Assembly: GCA_947174505.1 (NCBI GenBank)
Contig: CAMWJF010000006.1
Span: 47,302 to 111,301 of the forward strand
DNA length: 64,000 nt
Reading direction: 5' to 3'
Origin: an uncultured Lachnospiraceae bacterium
GTDB taxonomy: Bacteria; Bacillota; Clostridia; Lachnospirales; Lachnospiraceae
Part shown: one piece after another, positions 46,607 through 55,891 of the stretch
Layout of the letters: each line of letters begins with the position of its first letter
Position numbering within the stretch: the stretch's first letter is position 1
Position numbers and translations under genes: made by a program
Notes under the pieces: model-generated
Database searches by the model: none
What the model saw: only the letters and a program-made list of their open reading frames with translations
What the model was told of the DNA's origin: nothing

Positions 46607-47605
46607 ATGAACAGATCGAATATACCCTACATGAAAATTTCCGAAAAAACCGGACTGTCCGTATCCACCGTTTCCCGCGCCTTAAAACAGCCGCATCTGG
46701 TCAAACACGCAACGCTGAAAATCATCTACCGCGCCATCGAAGAGCTTGGCGGAACGCTTCCTGATGCCGTCGTTCCCATGACTCATGATATGCGTATTCT
46801 TGCCATTGTACCGGTTTTCAACAATCCTTTTTACACGGATATCGTACTGGGTATTCAGGATGCCGCCAACCAAAACGGCTGTCAGCTGCTGATCGTAAAT
46901 GAAACCCTCTCAAAGTTTAATATTCACCAAATCACAAATTTTATCAGCCAGTCCAATATTTCCGGTGTTGTTATCATGCAAAAACTCGAAACCGATGTAT
47001 TGGATCAGCTCAAACTAAGGACGCCTCTTGTGCAATGCAGTGAATTTAACGAAGTAAACGATGTTTCCTACATCACCATTGATAATCTGGAAGCCACAAG
47101 AAAAATGCTCCGCTACATCCTGAACACAGGCCGCAGGCAGATCGCCCTGATTAACTCCGATCCGGCCCGCTACACCTATGCCAAACTGCGCCTTCAGGGA
47201 TATTACGAGACTTTGGAACAGGCAGGCATTGCCGTAAATCCCCAACACATCGTCACAGTGCCGGACGGAAATTTCAGCACGGCAGTTCCTGCTATTTCGG
47301 CGCTTCTTAAAACAGCCAATCTGCCCGATGCCATATTCTGTGCATCCGATATCATGGCGGCGGCTGCCCTCAGGGCCTGCGCCCTGGAAGGGTTCCGGGT
47401 TCCGCAGGATATCATGGTTGCCGGATTCGACAACATAGACATCTCCGTTATGACCACACCCAACATCACCACCATCAACCAGCCCAGACACGACATGGGA
47501 TTTATGGCATGCACACAGCTTCTGTCTATGATTGCAGACCCTATGAAGCTGCCGCAGCGGTTTATTCTGGATACGGAATTAATCATTCGGGAATCTACAG
47601 CTTAG
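46607..47605 (+). CDS. LacI-family transcriptional regulator
   Basis: 'MKISEKTGLSVSTVSRALKQPHLVKHATL', periplasmic-binding-like sensor domain. Confidence 0.9.
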   Translation: MNRSNIPYMKISEKTGLSVSTVSRALKQPHLVKHATLKIIYRAIEELGGTLPDAVVPMTHDMRILAIVPVFNNPFYTDIVLGIQDAANQNGCQLLIVNETLSKFNIHQITNFISQSNISGVVIMQKLETDVLDQLKLRTPLVQCSEFNEVNDVSYITIDNLEATRKMLRYILNTGRRQIALINSDPARYTYAKLRLQGYYETLEQAGIAVNPQHIVTVPDGNFSTAVPAISALLKTANLPDAIFCASDIMAAAALRACALEGFRVPQDIMVAGFDNIDISVMTTPNITTINQPRHDMGFMACTQLLSMIADPMKLPQRFILDTELIIRESTA

Positions 47606-47695
47606 TTTCGGAAATTAGCAGGATTGAAAAGGAAGCAAAAGAGATTTAAAAAGAGCGGATAATCAAATAAATTAAATTTCGGAGAGGAGCATAAA

Positions 47696-48340
47696 ATGAA
47701 TCTGAATCATATCACCGTTAACACCCAAAGCAGCATCCGAATAGAAGGTTCCAAAACCATATATTTTGACCCGTACCAGATTCAGACTGCCGTTCACGAT
47801 GCGGACTTTATCTTCATCACCCATGAGCACTACGATCACTTTGAGCCGGAGTCCGTTGCGAAACTGAAAAAGGAGGACATGCGCCTTGTCGCGCCGGAGT
47901 CCATGAAGAAAAAGGCGCTTTCCGAATCAGGCGTAGCGTCGGAGAACTGCCTGTTTTACCAGCCGGGTGAGACCCACGAGGTGGGCGGTGTTACGATTGA
48001 GACCATTCCTGCTTACAATAAACTGAAGCCATTTCACCCGAAAGGAAAGAAATGGCTTGGATATGTGGTGGAAATGGATGGTGTCCGCTACTATGTATCA
48101 GGGGATACGGATGTGAATGAAGATATCAGAAAGGTGCGCTGCGATGTGGCGCTGATACCCATCGGAGGATTTTACACGATGGATTGGAAGCAGGCTGCGG
48201 AGTATATAGCACAGATAAAGCCGGAGGCGGTGATCCCGACTCATTACGGCAGTATAGTGGGGCATAAAGCCGACGGACGGGACTTCCAAAAGAGGCTGGA
48301 AAGTCTGGGTAGCAGTATTCAGGTGGAACTGAAGCTGTAA
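47696..48340 (+). CDS. MBL-fold metal-dependent hydrolase
   Basis: 'FIFITHEHYDHFEPESV', 'YYVSGDTDVNEDIR', 'IPTHYGSIVG'. Confidence 0.88.
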   Translation: MNLNHITVNTQSSIRIEGSKTIYFDPYQIQTAVHDADFIFITHEHYDHFEPESVAKLKKEDMRLVAPESMKKKALSESGVASENCLFYQPGETHEVGGVTIETIPAYNKLKPFHPKGKKWLGYVVEMDGVRYYVSGDTDVNEDIRKVRCDVALIPIGGFYTMDWKQAAEYIAQIKPEAVIPTHYGSIVGHKADGRDFQKRLESLGSSIQVELKL

Positions 48341-48441
48341 GGGCTTTTCATTTCTGCACTCCTGTCAGAGGCTTCTGATTCTCCGGCCGCAATAGTGCAA
48401 TCAGTTCATCGGATTTGCCGGAGTCCGCCAAATCATCTGTA

Positions 48442-49452
48442 TTACCGATCCGCATGAATATCTTCCTCCAATGTGGTTCCCCCATATGCATAAGTGACGG
48501 GCAGACAGACTAACGGCGGTTTTGCCATTGTGTTTTCGCGGAGAAGGAGATCGACGCACATTTCCGCCATGTCGGGGACGGGCTGGACAATGGTGGAACA
48601 GTGATAATCCATACTGCCGAAAGTGCGTATTCCGTCAAAGCCTATGAGCTGCACATCTTCCGGCACCCGTATTTGAAACCGATGCAGGATATGCAGCACA
48701 TGATAGGCAAGACGGTCGGTAACGCAGAAAATGCCGTCAAAGGATAGCTTCCCGTCCTGTATATGTTCGGATATGAAATGTTCAAACTCTTCAATGGGAT
48801 CGCCGTCGTTCAATATCTTCATCTCATAGGAAAGGCCGCGGGACAGGCAGCCCGCTTCGAATCCTGCCTTCCGCTTGTTCGGCTCATTGCTGAGGGCGGA
48901 GCCGCTTCTCAGGAAAGCGGCATGTTTACATCCGAGATCGGCCAGCTTTTCGGCGGCGATTTGTCCGCCCGCAAAATTGTCGCAGGCAACACAGGGAATT
49001 TTGGGTCCCATGGAACGGTCGATGGCGACAAAGGGGGTATTTTCATCCACAATGAGATGAGGGTTATAGGTAAGCCCGATGATGCCGTCCACTTTATTCT
49101 GCTGTGCCATCATAACGTATTCCTGTTCCTGCCGGGGATCATAGTCAGTGGCACACAACAGCATCCGATACCGCTTTTTCATAAGCGCTACATTAATATA
49201 ATAAGTGAGAGAGGCGTAAAACGGGTCAATGGTGTTGGGGATCAGGAGAGCGACCGTATAAGTCCTGTTTGCCTTGAGCCCTTGCGCGTAGCTGTTGACC
49301 TGATAGTTCAGCTTCCGGATGGCGGCTTCCACGCGGATTCGGTAGGAATCACCTACGGGAAGGCCGTTTACTACTTTGGACACGGTTCCGAGGGCAACGC
49401 CTGCCTCTCTTGCCACATCTTTCATGGTTGGAGCCGAAAAGTCTTTTTTCAT
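48442..49452 (-). CDS. LacI-family transcriptional regulator
   Basis: 'PTMKDVAREAGVALGTVSKVVNGLPVGDSYRIRVEAAIRKLNYQVN'. Confidence 0.92.
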   Translation of the reverse strand: MKKDFSAPTMKDVAREAGVALGTVSKVVNGLPVGDSYRIRVEAAIRKLNYQVNSYAQGLKANRTYTVALLIPNTIDPFYASLTYYINVALMKKRYRMLLCATDYDPRQEQEYVMMAQQNKVDGIIGLTYNPHLIVDENTPFVAIDRSMGPKIPCVACDNFAGGQIAAEKLADLGCKHAAFLRSGSALSNEPNKRKAGFEAGCLSRGLSYEMKILNDGDPIEEFEHFISEHIQDGKLSFDGIFCVTDRLAYHVLHILHRFQIRVPEDVQLIGFDGIRTFGSMDYHCSTIVQPVPDMAEMCVDLLLRENTMAKPPLVCLPVTYAYGGTTLEEDIHADR

Positions 49453-49634
49453 ATCTGAGAATCCTCCGTGCTGTCTTTTCCCTTGTTGCGCAGTAAGTAA
49501 AATTAAAATGAAACAGACCGTGAAATTTCGTGAAACGGCAATGCGCAACAGGCGAGAAATAAAGGTTATTGGTCTATATTTATACAAGCATTATAAGGGA
49601 AAATGGGTGGATTGTAAAGAATAAAAAGTCAAAA

Positions 49635-49650
49635 CATGAAACGTTACATG
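49635..49650. promoter_or_regulatory. Candidate LacI-family operator
   Basis: CATGAAACGTTACATG, near-palindrome, between divergent regulator and transport operon. Confidence 0.4.
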
Positions 49651-49790
49651 AAATATATATGTAAAAAATAGACAAAAGTGCATAAATAAATTCATATAAA
49701 ATAACAGAAATTATAAAATATGGAGACAAAATGCAGAGGCAATATTGACTGTTTGGTGAACAAAGTGATAACATGCAAATATACATAAAT

Positions 49791-49815
49791 AACGTTTCAC
49801 AATGAAAGCGTTACA
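49791..49815. promoter_or_regulatory. Second candidate operator
   Basis: AACGTTTCACAATGAAAGCGTTACA, shares TGAAACGTTA (reverse strand) with the site at 49635. Confidence 0.4.
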
Positions 49816-49859
49816 AAGTATGAATGTGAGAGAAGGAATGACAAGGAAGGAGACAGGAA

Positions 49860-50825
49860 ATGAGTAGAACGAAGACAATGCCTCAGTCGGGAGGCAGATC
49901 GCTGAAAAGGCGGTTGGCGGATAACTGGCAGTTATACGCGATGCTTCTGGTACCGGTAGTACTGACTATTGTATATAAGTACATACCGATGTATGGCATC
50001 CAGATTGCATTCAGGGATTACAAGGCCAGCAGGGGATTTACGGGAAGTGAATGGATCGGGCTTGAGTGGTTCCGGCGGTTCTTCAGCGCACCGACTTTCG
50101 GGCGTATGATGAAGAATACCATATTGCTGAGTCTTTACAGTCTGTTGTGGGGATTCCCGATTCCGATCATTCTTGCCCTGATGATGAACCAGATGCGGTT
50201 TCACCGTTTTAAGAGAGTGACCCAGACAGTGCTCTACGCACCGCACTTTATTTCCACAATGGTCATCTGCGGTATGATCCGTATTTTCTTAAGTCCTTCG
50301 GGCGGTATGGTACCCACCTATCTGGTTGTGAAACAGACAGGACTGATTAACAGCATGTGGGCCTTATTTCTTCCGGGCGGTGTGTCAGTCGGCAATATGA
50401 TTATTGTGAGAAACTTCTTTGAGAACAGTATACCGAAGGAGATGATTGAGGCGGCGAATATAGACGGTGCTTCCAAGTGGACGACATTTATTAAAATCGT
50501 GGTACCCTTAAGCCGTTCCATTATGGCGGTTATGGTGGTGTTCAGCATGGTGGCATACTGGAATGACTGGTTCACGTCCATGATTTATCTGCCGTCGCCC
50601 AATAAGGCGCCCCTGCCGCTGGTGCTGAGGAATATACTGATTAAGAGCTCTGCCAGCGCCAGTCAGGCGAGCACCATATCGGGCGGGTTTGCGGAGCTGA
50701 ATAAGATGACAGAGATGATTAAGTTTTCATCCATCATTATTGCGGCATTGCCGATGCTGATTATTTACCCGTTTGTCCAGAAATATTTTGAAAAAGGCTT
50801 TATGGCGGGTGCGGTGAAAGGATAA
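49860..50825 (+). CDS. CUT1-type ABC permease; apparent LplB(N-terminal)/LplC(C-terminal) chimera
   Basis: N-terminal 'YKYIPMYGIQIAFRDYKASRGFTGSEWIGLEWFRRFF' LplB-like; C-terminal 'VPTYLVVKQTGLINSMWALFLPGGVSVGNMIIVRNFFENSIPKEMIEAANIDGAS...YPFVQKYFEKGFMAGAVKG' LplC-like. Confidence 0.85.
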   Translation: MSRTKTMPQSGGRSLKRRLADNWQLYAMLLVPVVLTIVYKYIPMYGIQIAFRDYKASRGFTGSEWIGLEWFRRFFSAPTFGRMMKNTILLSLYSLLWGFPIPIILALMMNQMRFHRFKRVTQTVLYAPHFISTMVICGMIRIFLSPSGGMVPTYLVVKQTGLINSMWALFLPGGVSVGNMIIVRNFFENSIPKEMIEAANIDGASKWTTFIKIVVPLSRSIMAVMVVFSMVAYWNDWFTSMIYLPSPNKAPLPLVLRNILIKSSASASQASTISGGFAELNKMTEMIKFSSIIIAALPMLIIYPFVQKYFEKGFMAGAVKG

Positions 50826-50902
50826 CGGGCTGAAGGATGCCAAAAATGCAGACATTCTCTGCACAGATGGAAATTCCGGGAAATGGAATTGTGGAGGATA
50901 GG

Positions 50903-52588
50903 ATGAGAGAAAAAAGAGGATTTTACAATAGAAAGAGACTTCTGTCCTGTATGCTTGCAGTGGGGGCTGCCCTGTCGGTGACGGCGTGCGGGAACAATGA
51001 TTATGGTCACCATGAAAAAGGTGTTGCAAATACGGATACTTCCCAGACACAGTTTGCGATCATGGGCGGGCAGGGTGCGTTGAGCCCGGGATATGACAAC
51101 AATGTGGTTTTGAACCAGCTGCAGCAGGAGGCGGGTATCAGCATTGACTGGACGACCATGAAAGAATCCTTGGGTGAGCAGGTTAATATCCGCATTGCGG
51201 GCGGCGAGCTGCCGGATGCTTTTATGGGCGTGGGATTCAATAACTATGATATTTCGCGATATGGGGATGACGGGACGTTTATCGACCTGACGCCCTATCT
51301 GACGGAAGAGTATATGCCTAATTTAAGCAAAATTCTGGAGGAGAATCCCGATATCCGCAGTGCAATTACCATGGACGACGGCTATATATACGGCCTTCCC
51401 GCGGGGGAACGTATGGGGACGGCAGGCATCGGCGTGCCGGAGGATTACAGCATTTACTCCGTTCCGCAGTTTTCCATGATTAATAAGGCATGGCTGGATG
51501 ATCTGGGGCTGGAGGTGCCCACCACGCTGGATGAGCTGCATACGGCACTGAAGGCATTTAAGGATAACGATATGAGCGCAAAGTATTATGGAAACGCGCC
51601 GGGAAGCACGATTCCCATGAGTACGGGCTTTGACCAGTGGTGTTGGGGACAGAACATTTTTTACGCGGGCTTCGGTTTCACGAACTGGCCCAATGATGTA
51701 TGCAATGACCTTGTTTTAAAGAGCGACGGGACGGTAGAATTTATGTGTGTCACGGATCAGTACCGGCAGGCGGTTACCTATTTCCACGACTGGTATGCGG
51801 AAGGGCTGATGGATGTGGAGATGTTCAGCCAGACAGATACGCAGTTGATTTCCAAGTGCTCCCAGGGCTATGTGGGAGTGTCTACCTGGTGGTATATTGA
51901 AGAGCTGATGGGTGATTATGCAAAGGATTATGTGTTCCTGCCGGTTCTCGACGGGCCGGACGGCACGCACAATGTGACGATCCGTACCGGCGGCGGTATC
52001 AACAGCGGTCAGCTCAATATTACAAAGGCTTGCAAAAGCCCGGCAAACCTTTTAAAATTTTATGATAAGTGGTACGCGCCTGAGATCGTTATGCAGATGC
52101 AGTACGGCCCGATCGGCACTTATTTTACAGGGCAGGACGAAGACGGGGTGTGGCTGAGTATATCCGATGAGGAGAGCCAGGAGAAGTACGGAAAAAGCTC
52201 CGGCGAGTTAAAGGGAGAGTGCGAGGTGGCGGGTCCCAAGCTGATCCTGAGCGATTACTACCAGACGACTTTCAAAATGGAGGACCGCGCGATCGAGCGG
52301 CTGACGGACCTGTACGATTTCTGGATGCCCTATGTGGGAGATACCGCGACGTATCCTGTGGACTGTGTGTTTACGGGAAGGGAGCTGGATGACATTGACT
52401 GGTACAAGGCGAACTTCGAGAGCGCCGTATCTGAGCAGGAGGGTCTTTGGATCAAGAATGGCGGTCCTACGGACGAGGAGTGGAATGCCTACATTGAGCA
52501 TCTGACAAAGAAATGCGGTATGGAAAAACTACTGGCCGTATACCAGAACGCGTATGACCGTTATTCCGGCAAAAGCGACGCAGAATAA
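50903..52588 (+). CDS. Extracellular solute-binding lipoprotein (LplA-like)
   Basis: 'VGAALSVTACGNND' lipobox; 'GISIDWTTMKESLGEQVNIRIAGGELPDAFMGVG'. Confidence 0.88.
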   Translation: MREKRGFYNRKRLLSCMLAVGAALSVTACGNNDYGHHEKGVANTDTSQTQFAIMGGQGALSPGYDNNVVLNQLQQEAGISIDWTTMKESLGEQVNIRIAGGELPDAFMGVGFNNYDISRYGDDGTFIDLTPYLTEEYMPNLSKILEENPDIRSAITMDDGYIYGLPAGERMGTAGIGVPEDYSIYSVPQFSMINKAWLDDLGLEVPTTLDELHTALKAFKDNDMSAKYYGNAPGSTIPMSTGFDQWCWGQNIFYAGFGFTNWPNDVCNDLVLKSDGTVEFMCVTDQYRQAVTYFHDWYAEGLMDVEMFSQTDTQLISKCSQGYVGVSTWWYIEELMGDYAKDYVFLPVLDGPDGTHNVTIRTGGGINSGQLNITKACKSPANLLKFYDKWYAPEIVMQMQYGPIGTYFTGQDEDGVWLSISDEESQEKYGKSSGELKGECEVAGPKLILSDYYQTTFKMEDRAIERLTDLYDFWMPYVGDTATYPVDCVFTGRELDDIDWYKANFESAVSEQEGLWIKNGGPTDEEWNAYIEHLTKKCGMEKLLAVYQNAYDRYSGKSDAE

Positions 52589-52664
52589 TGGCAGTAAGGA
52601 AAGTAAAAAAGAAATGACAGATAGAGACAGATAGTAGTAAGTATGTTTGACATGGAGGTATGTT

Positions 52665-54149
52665 ATGATAAGCCAGACTTTACGTGACGCCAGAAAATAT
52701 GAAGAAGCGACGGAGCGGACGATAGAGAAGGAACAGAGGCCGGATTTCCATCTCTGCACGCGGGTGGGATGGATGAACGATCCGAACGGTTTCTCCTATT
52801 ATAAGGGGGAGTATCATCTGTTCTATCAGTACCATCCCTATGATTCCCATTGGGGTCCGATGCACTGGGGTCATGCGGTCAGCGAAGATCTGCTGCACTG
52901 GAGGTATCTTCCGGCGGCGCTTGCGCCTGATACGGCGTATGACAGGGACGGCTGCTTCTCCGGCAGCGCAGTCGTGCTGCCTGACGGAAGACATTTGCTC
53001 CTGTATACGGGCGTTTCCAAAGAAACGCAGCCTGACGGCAGTATGCGGGACGTGCAGACACAATGCGTTGCGCTGGGAGACGGCGTGGACTATGAGAAAT
53101 ACGCTGGGAATCCGGTACTGACGAAAAAGGATCTGCCGGAGGGCAGCAGCAAGTTTGACTTCCGCGACCCGAAGATGTGGCAGAAGCCGGACGGCTCTTA
53201 CCGGTGTGTTGCGGGCAACTGTACGGAGGATGGGGACGGACAGGTGCTTCTGTTCAGCAGTCCCAACGGCATCGACTGGAAGTATGAAAAGATATTGGCG
53301 GCGAATCATGGCCGCTACGGCAGGATGTGGGAATGCCCCGACTTTTTCATGCTGGACGGCAAGGGCGTGCTGCTTACAAGCCCCATGGATATGCTGCCCC
53401 ACGAATTTGAATATCATAACGGGAACGGAACACTGTGCCTGATCGGCTCCTATGATGAGGAGACGGATACATTTGTGGAAGAACAGAACCAGGCTGTGGA
53501 TTATGGAATTGATTTCTATGCGACACAGACGATTCTTGCGCCGGACGGCAGAAGGATTATGGTTGCGTGGATGCAGAACTGGGATACCTGTAATCTGCAC
53601 ACGCCCGACCAGCCGTGGCTGGGGCAGATGACGCTGCCAAGGGAGCTATCTGTGAAGAACGGCCGCCTGTATCAGAACCCGGTAAGGGAGCTGGAGACGC
53701 TGCACGGGGAAGCGGTGCGCCATGAGAATGTGACCTTTACGGATGTGATCAGGCTGAAAGGCGTAGAAGGGCGTAAGGTGGACATGGAGCTGACGGTCCG
53801 CCCCGCGGATGCATCCAATATTTACCGCAAATTTGCGGTCAGGTTTGCGCAGAATGATACCTATCAGACCTCTGTCAGCTTTCGGCCGTATGAGTCGATT
53901 GTAAAGGTGGACAGAAAGTTTTCCGGCTCCAGAAGGGCGATTATCCACCAGCGCCGCTGCCTTGTGAACCATAAGGACGGAAACATTAAGATGCGGATTA
54001 TTCTGGATAAGTTTAGCGCTGAAATTTTCGTGAATGACGGAGAACATGTACTGACAGCGACAATGTATACCGATCTTGCGGCGGCGGGCATTTCCTTTTT
54101 TGCCGATGGTGAAGTGACGATGGATGTGGTAAAATATGAATTGAGATAG
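52665..54149 (+). CDS. GH32 sucrose-6-phosphate hydrolase/invertase
   Basis: 'WMNDPNGFSYYKGEYHLFYQYHPYDSHWGPMHWGHAVSEDLLHW', 'FRDPKMW', 'MWECPDFF'. Confidence 0.95.
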   Translation: MISQTLRDARKYEEATERTIEKEQRPDFHLCTRVGWMNDPNGFSYYKGEYHLFYQYHPYDSHWGPMHWGHAVSEDLLHWRYLPAALAPDTAYDRDGCFSGSAVVLPDGRHLLLYTGVSKETQPDGSMRDVQTQCVALGDGVDYEKYAGNPVLTKKDLPEGSSKFDFRDPKMWQKPDGSYRCVAGNCTEDGDGQVLLFSSPNGIDWKYEKILAANHGRYGRMWECPDFFMLDGKGVLLTSPMDMLPHEFEYHNGNGTLCLIGSYDEETDTFVEEQNQAVDYGIDFYATQTILAPDGRRIMVAWMQNWDTCNLHTPDQPWLGQMTLPRELSVKNGRLYQNPVRELETLHGEAVRHENVTFTDVIRLKGVEGRKVDMELTVRPADASNIYRKFAVRFAQNDTYQTSVSFRPYESIVKVDRKFSGSRRAIIHQRRCLVNHKDGNIKMRIILDKFSAEIFVNDGEHVLTATMYTDLAAAGISFFADGEVTMDVVKYELR

Positions 54150-54223
54150 CGGCAGATAATGCATGCGGCTGACAGGCCGGGCTTAGCCGGGAGAAAAATG
54201 GACCATTGGAAGGAGACAATACG

Positions 54224-55183
54224 ATGAAAAGGTATGACGTGGTGGCATTGGGGGAACTGCTGATTGATTTTACGGAGAACGGAACAAGCGCGCAGGGAAA
54301 CCCGCTTTATGAGGCCAATCCCGGAGGTGCGCCCTGCAATGTCCTCTCCATGCTGACGCGGCTGGGCAGAAGGACCGCATTTATAGGCAAGGTGGGGCAG
54401 GATATTTTCGGGAAGCGGTTGAAGGCAGCGCTGGAGGAGGTGGGGATCGACGCCTCCAATCTGGTGATGGATGGGGAGACGCGCACGACGCTGGCATTTG
54501 TGGAAACCTTTCCCGACGGGGACAGGGACTTCTCCTTTTACAGGAATCCCGGCGCGGATATGATGCTGAGAACGGCAGAAATCAATATGGATATGGTAAG
54601 CAGCACGGAAATGTTCCATTTCGGAACCTTGTCCATGACCCATGAAGAGGTGCGGAATGCCACGAAGGCAGCGGTGGCGGCGGCCAGGGCAGCGGGCGCG
54701 GTGATTTCCTTTGACCCGAATCTGCGGGAGCCTTTGTGGAGATCCCTGGAGGACGCGAGAGAACAGACTGCTTACGGACTGTCCCAGTGTGACGTCCTGA
54801 AAATTTCTGACAATGAGATACAGTGGTTTACCGGGGAGAAGGATTACGACGCCGGCATTCGGAAGCTGCGGGAACAGTATGATATTCCGCTCATTATGCT
54901 GTCCATGGGAAAAGAGGGAAGCCGTGCTTACTATAAGGATCTGCGGGTGGAAGTGAAGCCCTTTTTGCAGGATAATACCGTTGAGACAACGGGCGCGGGG
55001 GATACCTTTGGCGCATGCTGCCTGCATCATGTGCTGACATACGGCCTGCAGAATATGGACGGGGAGAAGCTGGAAGAAATGCTGACCTTTGCCAACGCGG
55101 CGGCGTCCATTATCACGACCCGCAAAGGAGCGCTCCGGGTGATGCCCGGAGAGGAAGAGGTGCGGGAGCTCCTTGATCGATAG
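54224..55183 (+). CDS. PfkB-family carbohydrate kinase (fructokinase-like)
   Basis: 'VVALGELLIDFTENG', 'EANPGGAPCNVLSMLTRLG', 'ETTGAGDTFGACCL'. Confidence 0.93.
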   Translation: MKRYDVVALGELLIDFTENGTSAQGNPLYEANPGGAPCNVLSMLTRLGRRTAFIGKVGQDIFGKRLKAALEEVGIDASNLVMDGETRTTLAFVETFPDGDRDFSFYRNPGADMMLRTAEINMDMVSSTEMFHFGTLSMTHEEVRNATKAAVAAARAAGAVISFDPNLREPLWRSLEDAREQTAYGLSQCDVLKISDNEIQWFTGEKDYDAGIRKLREQYDIPLIMLSMGKEGSRAYYKDLRVEVKPFLQDNTVETTGAGDTFGACCLHHVLTYGLQNMDGEKLEEMLTFANAAASIITTRKGALRVMPGEEEVRELLDR

Positions 55184-55224
55184 GAAATTGCGACAGTGTA
55201 AACCATTTAAGGAGAAGCTGAACT

Positions 55225-55875
55225 TTACTTAAGCTTTGCCAGCTTCAATGTGTCTGCGATCACAATAAGCTTCATGGAGCCGTGCAGAGGCTTCTCAGGG
55301 TCGATATCAATGCACACGCTTTTCGCTTCTATGATTGCCACCACGTTGATGGAATATTTTTTTCTGAGATTTAGTTCCATGAGGGTCTTGCCCTCCCATT
55401 CCGTTCTGACGGGCAGCTCCACCATGGAGACATCTTTGGAAAGCTCCATGATGTCCATAAATCCGGAGCTTAGCAGATTTTTGGCAAGGCGGATGCCGGA
55501 CTCGCTTTCCGGGAATACGACACGGTCCGCGCCCACCTTGCTTAATATTTTCCGGTCCAGATCAGTGGCGCATTTTGCGATCACTGTCCTGACGCCGATT
55601 TCCTTGCAGAGCATGGTCGCCATGACGCTGGCTTTCAGATTGCTGGCCATGGCGATGATGACAACGTCGATATTGGCGATGCCAAGCTGTTTAATGACTT
55701 CCGCTTCTGTGATATCCGCGCATTTACAGTAAGGAATTTCGGCGATGGCGGCGTTGACAAGCTCCTCGTCCAAGTCTACGGCAAGCACTTCCGCGCCGTT
55801 TCCTACAAGCTCTTTTGCCACGGCAAATCCGTATCTGCCGAGGCCGAATACCGCATAAGATTGATGAATGCCCAT
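55225..55875 (-). CDS. TrkA/KtrA-family potassium uptake regulatory protein
   Basis: 'YAVFGLGRYGFAVAKELVGNGAEVLAVDLDEE', TrkA-N and TrkA-C domains. Confidence 0.92.
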   Translation of the reverse strand: MGIHQSYAVFGLGRYGFAVAKELVGNGAEVLAVDLDEELVNAAIAEIPYCKCADITEAEVIKQLGIANIDVVIIAMASNLKASVMATMLCKEIGVRTVIAKCATDLDRKILSKVGADRVVFPESESGIRLAKNLLSSGFMDIMELSKDVSMVELPVRTEWEGKTLMELNLRKKYSINVVAIIEAKSVCIDIDPEKPLHGSMKLIVIADTLKLAKLK

Positions 55876-55891
55876 AAGTATACTCCCTTCC

